Positions 13,501 to 23,992 of a stretch of 64,000 nucleotides of DNA are shown in pieces. Each line of letters starts with the position of its first letter. Within the stretch, counting starts at the first letter, position 1. Under the pieces are notes generated by a model. That model did no database searches. It saw only the letters and a program-made list of their open reading frames with translations, and was not told the DNA's origin. Made by a program: the position numbers and the translations under genes. Source of the DNA: Lycocorax pyrrhopterus obiensis. Lineage: Eukaryota > Chordata > Aves > Passeriformes > Paradisaeidae. The stretch lies in NCBI GenBank assembly GCA_014706295.1, contig JACSVZ010000007.1, positions 50,234,975-50,298,974 on the forward strand. The letters run 5' to 3'.

Positions 13501-16325
13501 TCCATATAGATTCATAATGGCCAGAATACTTTTGACAGACCTGAGGCAGAATTCATTCTTTTCATGCACAGAATATAATTAAGTCCTATTTGGAAGAAAA
13601 AATGTGGGTTTTTTTTTCATGGATGTTTGTTTATATACTAAATGCAATATTATGAGTTCCTTGAACTGAATTTGCTAGAGGAACTGCACTTATTTGCTTT
13701 CCTTCTTTCCTTTGCCTCCAGCTGCCTGTTCCAGAACAGAGACTCTCATTCTTGTCTGTCCACCTATTATAAAAGCATAGTCTACAGGAGAGTATTTATG
13801 CAGCAAATGGTACTGCTGCCCTCTACTCGTTGAAGGAAGCATTACCATTTCCTTATTAATCAAGAGCACAGCTCAGTTTATGTCCCAAATCACCTTTGTT
13901 TTCCCTGAGTCTAAATATTTAATCAGAATTTTTATCTCACTTGCACTATGCATCCACCAGACAATCCACCCACGTGTTCTCTTTTCCCTTAGCCACAGCA
14001 ACACAAAACAAGGAGTTGCATGAACATTACAGTTTCCTATATCTTGATGGGACTAGGAGTAGCTAATAAGATGCCAACTCTGTCAGAAATGTTTCCTGCA
14101 GTTGTGCCATTAATAATGCATCTGTCTCACGCGGATTATTTTTGCTTCTGTTGTTGCTGAGCTCTTACTACAGTGGGGACCTTCATTTGGCGGACAGCCA
14201 TTGCAAAATTTACCTATATGATATAATAATATATAATATTATGTAATAATAATCTATTGTAAACCTAGCTCCTAATTTATTTTTGCATTCATCTTTGAGA
14301 GATCTTTGAGTTTCACTGGGGTCCTTAACTGTGATGAAGAGAAAGTTTTGTTCCTGTATATCCAAATCACCATGACTCAAAATTTAACTAAAATTGAAAG
14401 ACTAAATACAGGGCTGTTGCTTGCTCACCAGGAGTCTCCAACACCTACATTCCCTTTGACATGAGCAGAGGGCTTTTTCTGCTGTCTGATGTGTCTTCAT
14501 GGTGCTTCTGTGATTAACCTGCAGTTGTGAGCACTTTGCTATCTGTGTGTCTGACAGGGGAATTCCACACTGAAAATTTTCTCTAGCACGACTTCAGTTA
14601 AAAAAACCCCTTGATTTTCCAATTTTCTTTTTGCAATGATTTTTAATTTTTCTGCCTGTCTGATTCCTTTATGGAGTGAGTACTGAGGACATGCCTAAAA
14701 CATTTAAGGGGTGTTGTTTCCAAGTGTGTCCTTGCTAAGCTTTTCTCTGTCTGGGGATTTGCTACATATAAAAGGTAATACTGAGCTGCAACGGTATCTT
14801 GGAATTAGCCTGTTTGCAGATACTTTGGTTCTGGCAATGTCTGTGCAATACATCAATGTAAAGAAATAAAGATGACATTTTCTGATTTACAAATGTAGTC
14901 CTCCTTAGAAAAGTACCTTGATTTTTCCTATTATGCTCTTTTCAAATGGCACAAAATTGGTCTGTGTTTTAAAACGCCCTTGCCAAAAGTTTTATACATT
15001 GCCGCTTCCTTCTGGCCTCCATAAATGCCATTACAGCACCCAAAGGAATACTGTGGTCTGGAAGCACTTCTAAAAGCCTAACAACAGAAGGAATATGTTA
15101 AATCCTAGAGAAGTAGGAATTAATGAAAGCATCCCACATCTTCCTTTTTCCTCTATCTTGTTTTTGAGCCCTTTACTGCAGGGACATGAGTTCCAACTGA
15201 TTTTTGAACCTGCTTGACTCATTCTTCTCTTGGAGCAGTGTAAAGGGCTGCAAACAGAGCAGCTCTGGCTTAGTCCATGGAAGCAATGATGCACTTACCA
15301 TGAGGCATCTAATTCACTCAGGGGATTATTGTCTGCTTAAGCAGTGGAGGGGATGGCTGGTAGAAATTTAGATGGTGATGTTTCAGTAAATGCATCAATA
15401 GCCTGTGCATATCTATTTGCTATTAAATTGTTTGTCAAAGAAAAGAAACTGTATAATACCAAGTGATGCCTCCAGCTGGCACTGGTCAGAGTCTCTACAG
15501 AGCTACAGCTACACTTTACTATGAAATTCTCATGCAGAAAATTATAAAGAAATTCAAATGATTATTTCAGAGAAGACAACTTTTTATTATGATTTATTTC
15601 TAAATGTCTCTGCCTCACTTGTGTGGTATTAAATTTAAAAAATATTTTCCTTTTAAGCCCTCTCATGAGTAAATTTATTTTTTGACTGCCAGATTGAGTG
15701 ATCTAATGCATCTTTCACACCTAAAAATGCTGAAACAGGGTCTAGTAATAGCAACTCTGGACCAGGGTTTTTAAAGTGTAAATACTTTGGTATATACATT
15801 TCAGAAAGCTCTTAAAATAATAATTTCGTAGTAGCAAGATTTATATTTGTCACATGATGTGCTAAATTATGTCCAAATTTTAAAATTAGTCTCAGTTGAT
15901 TTGTAGGATGTGTGTTAGCAATTAGTTTTATCAATGCTTTTGAAAGAAAGAGTTGAGATAGGCATAGAAATAAATTATTATGGAAATCAGGAATACAGAA
16001 GTAAACAGTTGAAAGAACTGGCACAATATTTCATACTTGAGACATCTTAGTGATCCAGGAGTCTTTTCTTCATGATAGAAAAGGCTGGTGTTTCTGCCCT
16101 ATTAATTGGAATGTGGCTGTTTTAACTGCGAGACCCAGAGCTCCAGCAGGAAAAGGGAGGTGAGCAAGTGCGGTCTAGGCTGAGAGGAAAAACCCACCTC
16201 TGCCAGGGGGTTGCTGTTTGATGCAGCAGCTGACCCAGGTGAGGAAACTCTTGGCTGATTCTGAAGTTTTATTTTCATCATTTTCTGGCAGTTTTATATG
16301 ACCTGTATGCATACCTCTGTCCACA
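10561..16325. other. Intergenic sequence, no gene recognised
   Basis: Unique AT-rich sequence. An almost pure A/T stretch sits at about 14215–14270 and a short A run at about 12637–12650. No open frame has a recognisable domain and no RNA gene is apparent. Confidence 0.55.
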
Positions 16326-16328
16326 CAC

Positions 16329-17390
16329 AGAGAAAAGAGAAGAGGAAGAGGAAGAGGAAGAGGAAGAGGAAGAGGAAGAGGAAGAGGAAGAGGAGGAAGA
16401 GAAGAGAAGAGAAGAGAAGAGAAGAGAAGAGAAGAGAAGAGAAGAGAAGAGAAGAGAAGAGAAGAGAAGAGAAGAGAAGAGAAGAGAAGAGAAGAGAAGA
16501 GAAGAGAAGAGAAGAGAAGAGAAGAGAAGAGAAGAGAAGAGAAGAGAAGAGAAGAGAAGAGAAGAGAAGAGAAGAGAAGAGAAGAGAGGAGAAGAGAAGA
16601 GAGGAGAGGAGAGGAGAGGAGAGGAGAGGAGAGGAGAGGAGAGGAGAGGAGAGGAGAGGAGAGGAGAGGAGAGGAGAGGAGAGGAGAGGAGAGGAGAGGA
16701 GAGGAGAGGAGAGGAGAGGAGAGGAGAGGAGAGGAGAGGAGAGGAGAGGAGAGGAGAGGAGAGGAGAGGAGAGGAGAGGAGAGGAGAGGAGAGGAGAGGA
16801 GGAGAGGAGAGGAGAGGAGAGGAGAGGAGAGGAGAGAGAGGAGAGGAGAGGAGAGGAGAGGAGAGGAGAGGAGAGGAGAGAGAGGAGAGGAGAGGAGAGG
16901 AGAGGAGAGGAGAGGAGAGGAGAGGAGAGAGAGGAGAGGAGAGGAGAGGGAGAGGAGAGGAGAGGAGAGGAGAGGAGAGGAGAGGAGAGGAGAGGAGAGG
17001 AGAGGAGAGGAGAGGAGAGGAGAGGAGAGGAGAGGAGAGGAGAGGAAGGAGAGGAGAGGAGAGGAGAGGAGAGGAGAGGAGAGGAGAGGAGAGGAGAGGA
17101 GAGGAGAGGAGAGGAGAGGAGAGGAGAGGAGAGGAGAGGAGAGGAGAGGAGAGGAGAGGAGAGGAGAGGAGAGGAGAGGAGAGGAGAGGAGAGGAGAGGA
17201 GAGGAGAGGAGAGGAGAGGAGAGGAGAGGAGAGGAGAGGAGAGGAGAGGAGAGGAGAGGAGAGGAGAGGAGAGGAGAGGAGAGGAGAGGAGAGGAGAGGA
17301 GAGGAGAGGAGAGGAGAGGAGAGGAGAGGAGAGGAGAGGAGAGGAGAGGAGAGGAGAGGAGAGGAGAGGAGAGGAGAGGAGAAGAGGAAA
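16329..17390 (+). repeat. Giant purine-only minisatellite-like array: (GAGGAA)n, then (GAAGA)n, then (GAGGA)n
   Basis: More than 1 kb of uninterrupted purines on the plus strand. Three blocks follow one another. A hexamer GAGGAA-type block spans about 16336–16396. A GAAGA pentamer block of about 40 copies spans about 16397–16596. A GAGGA pentamer block of roughly 150 copies runs to about 17386. The GAGGA block has phase-shifting interruptions near 16800, 16836, 16880, 16928, 16949 and 17045. The change from GAAGA to GAGGA is one A-to-G substitution that has been spread through the array, with a mixed transition zone at about 16581–16605. Because no frame of the unit contains a stop on either strand, frames of 365 and 409 codons run through it; neither is a gene. 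Copy number may be misassembled. Confidence 0.98.
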
Positions 17391-18654
17391 CTTAATAGAT
17401 CCAATCAGTACTGAATATAGGTTATTTCATAAAATCCATGGGTGCCTATGGTATGGCACTGTACAGGTCAGTTAAAGATAGTAGTTTCAAATGTTTGTTT
17501 TGCAATATAAGAACATAAGGCACAGAAAGGGCATCTCTGAAGGCATGGGAAGGACTTTACTGAGAATTGGAGTCTGGGAGGATAGGAAAGAGAAAAAATC
17601 ATTTTGTATTTCTCTGTTATTATATTCCTTCCTCAGACATTTGCCACTGGAGACTCTGAGACAGCCCACAAGGCTGGAAGGACCTCTGCAGTGCCCCTGT
17701 CCATCTGGGCTTGAATGCTCATTCCCGGGGTCAAGGACCAAAGGAAGATGTGCAGGAACCATGGAAATTCCCAGTGGAGCAGCTACACACACTCCCAGAG
17801 CTGCCACTGAAGGTGGGCAGACAAGTACCAGGCTACTTGTCTTTGCGAAATGTCTCACGGTCAGGTTGGGCATTTTCTCATGTTCATTTCTGTTCGAAGA
17901 CACGTGGCAAGAGCAGAGGCAGTAAGTGCACTACAGTATTGCTGGAAGGCTGTCACAGCCTGTGCCCTCATGGACGTAAGTCATCTTGGTTCTATCACAG
18001 TCTGTGCTCGGAGACAGAGAGAGAGAGCGAGGGAGGCAGGGAGGATGGATGCTCCTCACATTTTTGCCCATTCTGGAAACACTATTCCAAAAAAGCGTTT
18101 TGTCTTCTAAGGCAGGCTTCGGATGGTGATTTCTTAAATGTCAGGGACACCTGGTGGTGCTAAAGGAATCCTGCCGAGCATCCAGCTGATCCCAGCGTGC
18201 CCTCTGGGAGCAGTGGAGGGTATGAGAGAGCCCGTGATGCAGGACAGGAGGGAAGGGGCCAGAACGGCCAGAAGCAGCCATCAGCTCCTCGGCTACTTTT
18301 GTTTGCAAAGAGGCACGATAACAATTTGTTATGGAAATTAATTTAAAAATTTAATTTCTATAATTTTTAATCATTAAGAAAACTCATTATAAATTGATAA
18401 CTGTACTTATTTTAGGCATGGACAAAATATAGACCCTAATCTTCTGCAGCTGCAGTGAGTCATGGATATGAAAAACACAATTAGTACACAGTTCTTCTGT
18501 GACCAGCCAGGATAATAATGCTGGTATTTCAATGTCAAATAAACGTTCTTCATATTGTTTGTAATAATTTCACACATGAGGAGAAAACATGGAGCAAGGC
18601 TCTTCAGGTACCTGCAGAAGTTGCAAAAGGCTGACTGTTTGCCACATGTTTAAC
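17391..18654. other. Intergenic sequence, no gene recognised
   Basis: Mixed-composition unique sequence with overlapping short frames on both strands and no recognised domain. There is a short GA-rich stretch near 18018–18040. An AT-rich segment (18325–18420) separates it from the retroviral remnant downstream. Confidence 0.5.
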
Positions 18655-19055
18655 GCTGGTGAGGGGACTTTAGATCTGGCATCAGAAAGATTCCCCAACC
18701 AGGAACAGGAATAGAGGGTCCCTGCCTTTGGCCAGGAGGAGGAAAGGGAGGATCAGACATACTGGACTGTGTGGATTTGATGGCCTGGCACATCAGATGC
18801 ACAGAAGTATAAAGCTTTAGTGGATACTGGTGCACAGCGTACACTGATGCCATCAAGACACAGGAGTGCAGAACCCATCTGGATCTCTGGAGGGATAGGG
18901 AGCTGCCAGGAACTGTCTGTATTAGACACCAAGGTGAGTTTAACAGGGACAAGTGGGAAAAGCACCCCAGTGGGACTGGCCTAGAGGCCCCTTGTATCCT
19001 TGGAATCAACTGCCTCAGGAGGTAATATCGCACCAGCAGAGATTCTCGAAATCCC
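18655..19055 (+). pseudogene. Endogenous retrovirus protease (pro) remnant
   Basis: Plus-strand translation around 18814–18850 reads ALVDTGAQ, the active-site signature of retroviral aspartic proteases (catalytic Asp in DTGA). About 55 codons later, after a one-base frame change, an LGIN segment near 19000 resembles the second conserved motif of the family. The functional protein would dimerise and cleave the viral polyprotein. Here the frame is broken by stops and a shift, and no gag or reverse transcriptase is recognisable beside it, so it is a dead fragment. The strand is opposite to that of the integrase remnant 0.4 kb downstream, so the two are not a colinear pol gene as they stand. Confidence 0.75.
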
Positions 19056-19421
19056 ATCCATGAAAATGTTCATTGACTGGAGAGGAAAGGAGCTGGATCT
19101 GCTCCCCTTTTAAGGGCCCCATATAGGTGAAACTCTGTTGCATTGCATTCCCATGCATACAGCTTAAACCACACATACATCCTTAAACCATCTCTATATC
19201 AAACATACATTTTCATTAACTACTATCTCATGTCCTTTCACAGACAGATAGTATATTCCCTTTAATGGCCTTTCTCCTTCCCTCCAGATCCATGACTTGG
19301 GCTCCATTCCGTCAGGATGAGTGGTCAGGACAGGAGAAACAGCATACTTGGTTGCTGGTCATCAGCCCAGCTCGGGTTGTCATCACACTCTTCGCTCCTC
19401 GCAAATTCATTCTTCACCAGT
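19056..19421. mobile_element. Probable ERV-derived spacer between protease and integrase remnants
   Basis: Non-coding sequence between two retroviral fragments of opposite orientation. Read on the minus strand, it follows the integrase remnant and includes a purine stretch (complement of ctccccttttaa near 19100–19112) that could be a decayed polypurine tract before a 3' LTR. That reading is a guess. The point where orientation switches should lie within this segment, but I cannot place it. Confidence 0.35.
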
Positions 19422-20038
19422 TCAGGTCATTCCTGCAACATACGACTGCTGCATTACCCACCAAGTACACCTGGGTCCTTGGGCAAAGACAATCCCATGA
19501 ATGGGTTTGCCTTTTCCCATGGCAGGAGAAATCCACACCGACTTCCCTGGGCACTTCCCTATGTGTAGTATGGGAATGTTATCCCCTCTCACGTTGTGTA
19601 GGGGGTTTTTCTGGGCAGGACTAAAGTGGTTGGCAGTGGTTGTAGTGTTAACCAGCCAAGTGGCATCTGCTGAGTCTGCATCCCAAAGCTTCCATGCCCC
19701 ATTACTTAATGCTTTTACCATAGTCTTCAGCAGTCCTTTATACCTCTCCATCTTCCCAGAGCGCTGGGGGAGATAAGGGACGTAATACATCCACTCAATA
19801 CCACGTTGCCCAAGAGTTTATAAGGCTTTTTCTAAAATGAGTCCCTTTGTCTGAACTGATTCTCTCTGGGGTACCATGTCACCACAAAATGTATCCCTCA
19901 AGGCCTGAGATGGTGTTTGGAGCAGTGGCAATGGCTCACAGCCAGCCAGCCAATGCCTCTACCATGGTGACTCTGTAGCTCTTGCTGTGTAAGGTGACAC
20001 GATGTGTCCTAGCTCTCACCAGCTCCGTAGGAGTCTTT
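19422..20038 (-). pseudogene. Endogenous retrovirus integrase (pol) remnant
   Basis: Minus-strand translation gives the integrase core in order. An SDKGTHF motif lies at about 19837–19857 (the second Asp of the DDE triad). It is followed by GIEW and YVPYLPQ just above 19775, then ERYKGLLK at about 19727–19748 (the catalytic Glu). A C-terminal part ending in a TWWVMQQ-like stretch lies near 19430–19460. This is the usual layout of retroviral integrase, which joins viral DNA to host DNA. The style of the C-terminal segment suggests a class III (ERV-L-like) element. Stops and frame changes, for instance between about 19800 and 19835 and upstream of 19870, show that it is non-functional. Its 5' end is cut at about 20040, where mitochondrial sequence begins. 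Confidence 0.85.
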
Positions 20039-20041
20039 CCT

Positions 20042-20268
20042 TGTCCCCTTCATACAGAAATCAAAACAACATAGAATAATCTTTCAACCGCATCACAACT
20101 CCTGTGCTAAAACCAAGTAGACAATCTCTTTATTCTCAGATGAGTAGGTAGCCAAGCAGAACACCCATTCATTATCATCAGACAACTTGCCTCCCTCACC
20201 TACTCCATAATCCTCTTAATCCTATTCCTGTTGTTGGAGCTTTAGAAAACAAGTTACTTAACCTCTAA
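20042..20268 (+). pseudogene. MT-CYB: NUMT copy of the cytochrome b 3' end
   Basis: Corresponds to roughly the last 75 codons of mitochondrial cytochrome b, a membrane subunit of respiratory complex III. Recognisable pieces include the segment encoding EHPFII near 20158–20175 and the final ALENK… followed by TAA at 20266–20268. A one-base deletion near 20228–20236 and an in-frame TAG near 20063 break the frame. Under the nuclear code the fragment would make nothing useful. Confidence 0.85.
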
Positions 20269-20272
20269 AACT

Positions 20273-20340
20273 ACTCTAATAGTTTATAAAAACTTTGGTC
20301 TTGTAAACCAAAGATTGAAGATTATACCTCTTCTTAGAGT
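20273..20340 (+). pseudogene. MT-TT: NUMT copy of mitochondrial tRNA-Thr(UGU)
   Basis: A 68-base cloverleaf. The acceptor arm is ACTCTAA at the 5' end and TTAGAGT at 20334–20340, seven perfect pairs. The anticodon stem TTGGT/ACCAA encloses anticodon TGT at 20302–20304. It follows the cytochrome b stop by four bases, as expected in bird mitochondria. The structure is intact, but it lies in nuclear DNA without the mitochondrial promoter, so it is classed as a pseudogene. Confidence 0.88.
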
Positions 20341-20349
20341 TCTTTCCCT

Positions 20350-20412
20350 TCAGAAAGAAAACCTTTATCTACAACTCCCAAAGCTGCTGTTTTAAATTAA
20401 ACTACTTTTTGA
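20350..20412 (-). pseudogene. MT-TP: NUMT copy of mitochondrial tRNA-Pro(UGG)
   Basis: On the minus strand the ends TCAAAAA and TTTCTGA form an acceptor stem with one weakened pair. The anticodon TGG is the complement of cca at 20378–20380. It lies nine bases after tRNA-Thr and just before ND6, as in bird mitochondrial genomes. It is slightly shorter than usual, pointing to small deletions. Confidence 0.8.
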
Positions 20413-20417
20413 CTTCT

Positions 20418-20907
20418 CTCTACCCTAAACTTCACAAATCGCTCCCCAAGATAGCTCCCATGAAAGTTCTAAGACCATAAAAAAATTAGCAACAACCCAA
20501 GCCTGCAACCAAAAACCACCCTGGTCCCCATGGATAGAACACAGCTACACCAATAAAATCCTATCACACAGAAAACACACCCCCACTATCAACGGTGTCT
20601 ACACCAAACCACCACTCAGAACTACTGGAATCATAACCAAAGCTTTTCACATGCCATACTCAACAAAGCCCCCCAAGTGTCTGGAAAGGGGTCCACTGCC
20701 AGAGACAGAGTGAACAAAACCCACTAATATTCTGCCCAAATATGCTAAAAACAGCACCAGAGACACAAAGGAGATACCTGGACTCATCAGCCACCCACAC
20801 CCAGCAACAGATGCCAATACTAAACCATAATAATAAGAAGGATTGGACACAACTGCCAATTCTCCTAAAATAAAGCATGCACCCAAAAATATAACAAAAT
20901 TTCTCAT
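20418..20907 (-). pseudogene. MT-ND6: NUMT copy of NADH dehydrogenase subunit 6
   Basis: The minus-strand frame beginning at 20907 (MRNFVIFLG…) runs 86 codons with the hydrophobic, Gly/Val/Ser-rich composition of ND6, a membrane subunit of complex I. It includes a recognisable [10 protein letters not shown] segment near 20800–20830. It stops at about 20650, well short of the usual length of about 173 codons. Similarity continues in shifted frames to about 20418. At least one indel and a stop disrupt it, and total length is about 30 bases less than normal. Confidence 0.85.
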
Positions 20908-20908
20908 A

Positions 20909-20960
20909 ATAATTTCTGCTTAGCCTTCCTCCAAGACTTATGGCTACATTACATTAACAA
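20909..20960 (-). pseudogene. MT-TE: Truncated NUMT copy of mitochondrial tRNA-Glu
   Basis: The stretch at about 20918–20945 (…cttcctccaagacttatggc…) resembles the complement of the 3' half of bird mitochondrial tRNA-Glu, in the right place next to ND6. After this point the sequence diverges and the expected anticodon arm is not found, so the NUMT seems to end inside this gene. Confidence 0.45.
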
Positions 20961-22800
20961 TGATTTTCATTATTATAATGCAAAATCTCCATTTTGCAGC
21001 TGGAGAAATACAAATTTATCAGAAACCTGTTTTATGTGGTGGATTGGGTTTTTTTTTTTTGGTTGGGTCCCCCCCTCTTTCCAGTGTAAGTAAAATTATA
21101 GGGCCGAAGAGTTCTGCTTTCCTCTGGGCAGAGAGCTCAGGCATGGAGGGGGTCTCAGCTTGTGTAGGCACAGCCACCTGCTGGCACACTGAGAGCCTGT
21201 TTTGAGAAGGGTCGAGGGTGTGAACAAGAATAAATGTCATGATGTAAAGAGCTGCAGACAGCGTGTCACAATGGCCACGAGAGGGCAGAAGCATCCCAAG
21301 ATTAGGTCTCCAGCCCCTAGGCGCCTTTCCCTTCCCTGGATTTCTTTTACATTCAAATTCATAAAATACTCTTTGAACAAAAAATGTAAGTATATGACCT
21401 AATGCAATTATGACCAGATGTATTATCAGCTCAGTCCTAAACAAACAAATAAAAAATGCCAACAAGCCTGAGTTGATTTTTGTTTATGGTCTGATGGAAA
21501 AATCAGTTTTCTTGGGAAGGAGGGGCTTCAGGGTCTTTATAGCATCCTTGCTTCCTCTCTCACATTTCTCTTAATATCCAGTTGCAAGTCAAGTTCTGTC
21601 ACTCGAGAAAAGAGAAAATGAAAAAAATATGCAAATTTCTTCAGGTACAGTAGTCTTTAAAACATTATCTCCCCTTGCCATTCTTTGTTTATTCATGTTT
21701 TGGTTATGATACCAAGAGGTTGTTTTTATGTATTTGACTTTAGTTATGTAAGTATCTTTGTTAATTCCACTGAGGCCATAATAGTAAAGCAAAGATACAA
21801 GAATTTTTGGGATTATGGCCTAATGCACAGATAACGCCCGTCCTGGAAATCTCTCTATGCACAGCAATTAGCTCCAAAATTGTTTCTAATTACTTCAAAG
21901 AAGCGTGATGAAATTGTTCTCTTTCCATCAAATTACATAAATCTCTGGTTTTAAAGCTTAAATCCAAATTTGAGTCTGCTCCTTCCTGCCAACAGCTCTG
22001 GATCTGACAGGCACACAACATCCCCCCCTGTGCACAGAAATATTCTCATGAGCCCTGCTCTGCTGGCAGATGAGTTCCAGCAGTGTGGACGAGCCCACAT
22101 GGGCAAGCAGAAACTCTGTTGGACTGGGCACAGAATCCGAGCCACTCCAAATAGTTCCAGAACAGCTCAGTGAAAAAATATGCCTTTACTTTAGAGGTCT
22201 GAACAATGACTGATTTTTTTCCATAATGCTGAATAACTAAGATGAAATATGTATTATGAGCAAAACGTGTAGTGACCATTTTTAGAAACAATTTCATTTA
22301 TCATGTAATGAAAAGGACAGACAGAACCCCTAAAGAACTTAGCTGAATTCCTTGCTTAATGTAATGCATGCCTACTGAATCAAATCCATCTTTTAACAGG
22401 GAAATTAATTTAAGGGGGAATTGAATAATATCAATACTAGTAATATAATAGTGTGAAAAAAAAATCTGTAGACAATAGCATGAAGGGTGAACAGAATCAG
22501 GAATAAACCCCTCTTTTACTGTCATTTGCATGTTCCCCTGGTGTTAAGAGATAAACCTTTGTACAGGCTAGACCCTTGGGTAGCCTGAGACACCAAAAAT
22601 TGGGAGATAAGTAAATAACTTACTCTTTCATCAGTCTAAAGTGACTTTGAGTTCACATCTGTGTGACCTTCATTACAATTTAGAGGTGGCATGACATGAA
22701 ATCTTAATTCTCTTCAAGATTTCAAACTGATTCATCTTGCAATGCACTAATGATGATGGTTCCTAGTTTCTAGTAATTAATTCTTAAATTAGAATTGCAA
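20961..22800. other. Intergenic sequence, no gene recognised
   Basis: AT-rich unique sequence. There is a T run at 21049–21060 next to a short C run. Open frames are short and lack recognisable motifs. Confidence 0.5.
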
Positions 22801-22809
22801 ATATCACTA

Positions 22810-23260
22810 AAGACAGAAATTCTTTTGATGACAAAAATAGAGTTCAAAAATGTTCCTGGCAAATTTGAAGATGAAATTAAGAATAGGATGAAATTCAAAG
22901 GAAGCTAAAATTAAAATTATCCAAAGACATGCTATATGAGTGGGATGAATCATTCCTATTGATACAGGATGGGGAGCCACTTTCTTCAACAGTTTTGAAA
23001 AAAAAGCTCTGGTCAAGTATGGACTTTGGTCAACCATGTCATCTTACAAAAATGGGAAATGTCATCCTAGCTTGCAGTGCCAAGGGTAAAACTTGTAAAA
23101 TATGTGAAATAATTTCTTCCAGTGTATTCTTCATTGGTAAAGATTCAGCTCAGGTACATTATTCACTTTTGAGTGTGGCCATACAAGAAATAGACCAGTG
23201 GGATTTGCTTAGTTTAAAGAACTGAGGATGAAAAAGAATATTACTCCTTGCTACGAGGTA
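22810..23260 (+). mobile_element. Ancient CR1 LINE fragment, plus strand
   Basis: Decayed but recognisable landmarks of the CR1 3' region occur in the right order. A GATACAGGATGGGGA-like segment lies near 22958–22976. An AAAAATGGGAAATGTCATCCTAG-like segment lies at 23048–23070. A stretch around 23095–23165 matches the part that in CR1 encodes the end of the reverse-transcriptase ORF. Substitutions and indels are heavy, so the insertion is old. No intact coding frame remains. Ends are approximate. Confidence 0.55.
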
Positions 23261-23990
23261 GGAAGCAAAAGCATTGAAGGAGACTCACCCTCAAAACTGG
23301 GCTTTTATGACTCTGAAATGTAAAAAAATTACTGTGAAATGTAAAAAAACCCCACCAACCTCGAGATTCTGATAAGAAACTCCAATACAAAAAAGGGAAG
23401 AACAGTATGATACAATAAATTAATAAACAAACGTGTACGCATTAGGATGATAGAAAGTAATTAAAAGCAAGGAATGTATCTGTATTTTAGAAATCACTAA
23501 ATGATGGTTAGTAGTACATTAGAGATGAAAATTTTGCTAGCTTCCCTGATATTCAAACATTAAAGCTTCTGAGAAGACCGAATAATTTCTGTGGCCAGTC
23601 ATCTGATTATGAATTCATCCCTAAAGGAATGCTGTTTCAGAGGGAAGCTCTTCCTGCTTACCATACCAGTTATTGTATGGTAAGTGGGTCTAATAACATT
23701 GTTATTTGTAATTAAGCTCATTTTATGAACTATGCTTCCAGAAAATTCCAGCTCATCTCTTATTTCTGAAGAGTTTTATCCTGCTCGTCTCTTTCTGAGA
23801 AGCTTTACTTATGCTAAATAATGCCAAGGAAAGGCTTAGGTGATCTATAATTCTTACTGCTCATTGTTTTCAATATTCCTAAAGCTACCATTAGTTAAAA
23901 TTTACTTCATTTGAGATTGAAGAGGATAGATATTGTACATGTGCTCTACAAATGACATAATAATGTTCTCTAAATGCTCAAGAGATGGCT
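23261..23990. other. Intergenic sequence, nothing recognised
   Basis: AT-rich unique sequence between a CR1 fragment and an LTR. No gene, RNA or repeat structure is visible. Confidence 0.5.
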
Positions 23991-23992
23991 GC

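Larger units (their letters stand above)
20042..20960 (+). other. Nuclear mitochondrial DNA insertion (NUMT)
   Basis: About 0.9 kb of mitochondrial sequence in the order end of cytochrome b (+), tRNA-Thr (+), tRNA-Pro (−), ND6 (−), part of tRNA-Glu (−). This order is typical of birds; in mammals ND6 and tRNA-Glu precede cytochrome b. Base composition switches abruptly to the C-rich, G-poor light-strand style. Coding parts contain frameshifts and stops and the flanks are clearly nuclear, so it is a transferred copy and not a mitochondrial contig. The left edge abuts the retroviral integrase remnant. The right edge fades within tRNA-Glu. Confidence 0.9.

Noticed and set aside
16175..17404. Open frames of 409 (minus) and 365 (plus) codons
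   Set aside because: They run through the pentanucleotide array. The unit has no stop in any frame on either strand, so the frames are a by-product of the repeat (Ser/Pro/Leu or Arg/Glu/Gly strings).
17600..17790. Possible CR1 minus-strand 3' end
   Set aside because: Only a short GGCTGGAAGGACCTCTGC stretch is similar; the landmarks expected next are missing.
20647..20907. ND6 as a functional gene
   Set aside because: The frame is truncated to 86 codons, is followed by frameshifts, and is embedded in nuclear DNA; it is a NUMT pseudogene.
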